A stretch of DNA of 51,803 nucleotides from NCBI RefSeq assembly GCF_003253705.1, contig NZ_QKYU01000031.1, positions 1 to 51,803 on the forward strand, in the 5' to 3' direction. Positions 50,257-51,803 of the stretch are shown here, in pieces. The notes under the pieces are model-generated. The model had not been told where the DNA came from and did no database searches. It was given only the letters and a program-made list of their open reading frames with translations. The stretch comes from Humitalea rosea. GTDB lineage: Bacteria > Pseudomonadota > Alphaproteobacteria > Acetobacterales > Acetobacteraceae. Position 1 is the first letter of the stretch; every line of letters begins with the position of its first letter. Both the position numbers and the translations under genes were made by a program.

Positions 50257-51491
50257 CCAACGACCCCGCCCTCAGCCCCGCCGAACGCGCCCTGCGCGCC
50301 CGCGCGATCGAGGTCGCCGCCGAGGCCCGTGCCGGCGCCGCCGAGATCGACCGCACCGAGGCCTACCCCTGGCCCATGGTCCGCCGCATGACCGAGGCCG
50401 GGCTGATGGGGCTGACCATCCCCCGCGCCTATGGCGGCCAGGGGGCGAGCTGGATGGAGGCGGCGCTGGTGGTGGAGGCGATGGCCGCCGGCTGCGCCGT
50501 CTGCGGCCGCATCGCGGTCGAGGCCAACATGGGCGCGATCGGCGCCATCATGACCTATGGCACCGAGGCGCAGAAGCAGATCGCCGCCCGCACCGTGCTC
50601 TCGGGCGACAAGCCCGCGATCCTGATCACCGAGCCCGAGGCCGGCTCCGCCGCGACCGGCATGGCCACGCGCGCGGTGCGCCATGGCGATACCTGGGTGC
50701 TGGATGGGGAAAAGACCTGGATCACCGGCGGCGGCGTCTCCCGCCTGCATCTGATCTTCGCCCGCGTCATCGAGGATGGGCAGGACCAGGGGATCGGCGG
50801 CTTCATCGTGGTGCGCGACGAGCCTTCCGACGCGCCGGGGCTCATCATCCATCGCCGCATCCCGACCATGGGGCTGCGCGGGATGCCGGAGGCGGAGATC
50901 CATATGCGCGGGCTGGAGGTGCCCGATTCGATGGTGCTGCGCGGGCCCGGCGGCTGGCAGCGCGGCTTTGGCCGGCTGATGGATGCCTACAACAGCCAGC
51001 GGGTCGGGGCGGCGACGGCGGCCCTCGGCATCGCCGCAGGGGCCTTCGACGAGGCGCGGGACTATGCCCTCGCCCGGCGCCAGTTCGGGCGGCCGATCGC
51101 GGAGTTCCAGGGCCTCGCCTGGATGGTCGCGGATATGTCGATCCGGGTGGAATCGGCGCGGCAGATGATCTGGCGGGCGGCGCGGATGCTGGGGCCGGAT
51201 GGCTTCCCCGACCGGATGGCGGCGGCCCAGGCCAAGGTGATCGCGGCGGATGTGGGGATCGAGGTGACCAACCAGGCGCTGCAGGTCTGGGGCGGCGCCG
51301 GCTATTCCCGCGACAATCCGATGGAGCGGCATGTGCGCGACGCGCGGATGTTCGCCATCGCCGGCGGCACCGGCCAGGTGCTGCGGACGCAGGTGGCGGA
51401 ACGGATCTTCGGCATCCGCATGCCGCAGACGCGGGATGGCTGGATGCGGGCGGAGGCGGCCGAACAGGCGGTTCGGGCGGCGGCGGAGTAG
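50253..51491 (+). CDS. 3-sulfinopropanoyl-CoA desulfinase-like acyl-CoA dehydrogenase homologue
   Basis: This 412-residue flavoprotein has the acyl-CoA dehydrogenase fold ([55 protein letters not shown]). The catalytic Glu of true dehydrogenases is absent: the IYEGT motif reads IAGGT (Gly371), and the alternative helix position reads NSQR (Gln249). Both match, from memory, the Advenella 3-sulfinopropanoyl-CoA desulfinase, as does Arg86 in [12 protein letters not shown], equivalent to the sulfinate-binding Arg84. It would split 3-sulfinopropanoyl-CoA into propanoyl-CoA and sulfite. It is coupled to the DUF533 gene by ATGA. Confidence 0.8.
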   Translation: MTNDPALSPAERALRARAIEVAAEARAGAAEIDRTEAYPWPMVRRMTEAGLMGLTIPRAYGGQGASWMEAALVVEAMAAGCAVCGRIAVEANMGAIGAIMTYGTEAQKQIAARTVLSGDKPAILITEPEAGSAATGMATRAVRHGDTWVLDGEKTWITGGGVSRLHLIFARVIEDGQDQGIGGFIVVRDEPSDAPGLIIHRRIPTMGLRGMPEAEIHMRGLEVPDSMVLRGPGGWQRGFGRLMDAYNSQRVGAATAALGIAAGAFDEARDYALARRQFGRPIAEFQGLAWMVADMSIRVESARQMIWRAARMLGPDGFPDRMAAAQAKVIAADVGIEVTNQALQVWGGAGYSRDNPMERHVRDARMFAIAGGTGQVLRTQVAERIFGIRMPQTRDGWMRAEAAEQAVRAAAE

Positions 51492-51588
51492 GGGTGCGGT
51501 TGACTCCGGGCCTTCCGCCCCATACACCCCGGCCTCCGCACGGCGCCACTTTGGGGCCGGCCCCGAAACGCGCATCCGGACTGGTGTT

Positions 51589-51714
51589 ATGAAGATCCGC
51601 AACAGCCTCAAGACCGCCAAGCTGCGGGACAAGAATTGCATCGTCGTGCGCCGTCGCGGCCGGACCTATGTCCTGAACAAGAAGAACCCCCGTTTGAAGG
51701 CGCGCCAGGGCTAA
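51589..51714 (+). CDS. rpmJ: 50S ribosomal protein L36
   Basis: This 41-residue basic protein reads [20 protein letters not shown], then [20 protein letters not shown]. It is the alphaproteobacterial long form with an extended loop and only one Cys, so it lacks the four-ligand zinc site of the classical L36. It is a stand-alone gene, 97 bp after the desulfinase-like gene, as is common for rpmJ in this class. The ATG at 51589 is fixed by the conserved N-terminus. Confidence 0.95.
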   Translation: MKIRNSLKTAKLRDKNCIVVRRRGRTYVLNKKNPRLKARQG

Positions 51715-51785
51715 GCGACTGTCTTGCTGGTCAATGGTCGTTCTGCCTTTTGATGCTTGCCGGGATCCCGGTTCGGTTCAAGGCG

Positions 51786-51800
51786 GGCGCTGCGCGCCCC
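51786..51800 (+). terminator. GC hairpin near the window end
   Basis: GGGCGC and GCGCCC flank a 3-nt loop about 70 bases after rpmJ. The window ends before any T-run could be checked. A perfect 12-bp palindrome, CCGGGATCCCGG, lies just upstream (51760-51771). Confidence 0.3.
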
Positions 51801-51803
51801 CGC

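Noticed and set aside
51760-51771. Perfect palindrome CCGGGATCCCGG
   Set aside because: Short GC palindromes are expected by chance in DNA this GC-rich, and nothing around it suggests an attachment or origin site.

Overview
The window is about 52 kb of very GC-rich DNA (third codon positions almost all G or C) packed with short-gap or overlapping operons. It has no rRNA or tRNA gene, insertion sequence, phage gene or CRISPR array that I can see. The gene content points to an alphaproteobacterium, most likely of the Acetobacteraceae/Rhodospirillales (Roseomonas-like): an AcpXL-type very-long-chain acyl cluster for lipid A, a PhaR-controlled polyhydroxyalkanoate locus, TRAP transport, an alphaproteobacterial cobalamin-dependent methionine synthase operon and a single-Cys L36 protein. 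The taxonomic call is inference from gene content, not from a marker gene.

Layout. 0.1-2 kb: Entner-Doudoroff end genes eda and kdgK plus a small coiled-coil protein (minus strand). 2-5 kb: CNNM/CorC-type membrane protein and an MFS carrier (plus). 4.9-6.5 kb: coupled operon of CsaA-like tRNA-binding protein, xanthine-guanine phosphoribosyltransferase and PPP-type phosphatase (minus). 6.6-10.5 kb: SDR dehydrogenase, cytosolic gamma-glutamyltransferase-like protein and amidase (plus). 10.5-11.3 kb: three overlapping small Gly/Tyr/Pro-rich lipoproteins (minus). 11.5-14.3 kb: D-lactate dehydrogenase and a lipoprotein with a long heptad-repeat coiled coil (plus). 14.3-20.2 kb, all minus: SDR reductase, MaoC hydratase, TRAP transporter dctPQM, cold-shock protein, a 44-residue protein and a CitE-like CoA-ester lyase.

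20.3-25.4 kb is a six-gene plus-strand operon, acpXL-fabZXL-fabF2XL-fabF1XL-adh2XL-lpxXL, which builds and transfers the very-long-chain fatty acid of lipid A. A rhodanese and an AsmA-like protein follow. 27.9-34.6 kb is a five-gene minus-strand unit: ArsR-type regulator fused to a methyltransferase, metH, a CDF metal exporter, a TonB-like protein and a PduO-type cobalamin adenosyltransferase. A palindromic operator candidate lies before the first gene, and a small CxCC protein is encoded divergently. 35.1-38.6 kb is a PHA locus: repressor PhaR, a small coiled-coil protein, a class III-like PHA synthase whose start overlaps it by about 200 nt in another frame, and acetyl-CoA acetyltransferase. 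Translationally coupled downstream are an exported hydrolase, a membrane spermidine-synthase-like protein and a signal-peptide-bearing isoaspartyl methyltransferase.

42.8-51.7 kb holds release factor 3, a LuxR-type regulator, a flavin-dependent monooxygenase, an ABC-F ATPase, a small Cys-rich secreted protein, a DUF533 protein coupled to a 3-sulfinopropanoyl-CoA desulfinase-like enzyme, and rpmJ.

The most notable observations are the overlapping compact PHA synthase genes, the degenerate ketosynthase in the lipid A cluster with a 14-bp duplication at its start, the putative SAM/B12-responsive five-gene operon with its operator, the exported PIMT module, and several small genes not obvious from long open frames.
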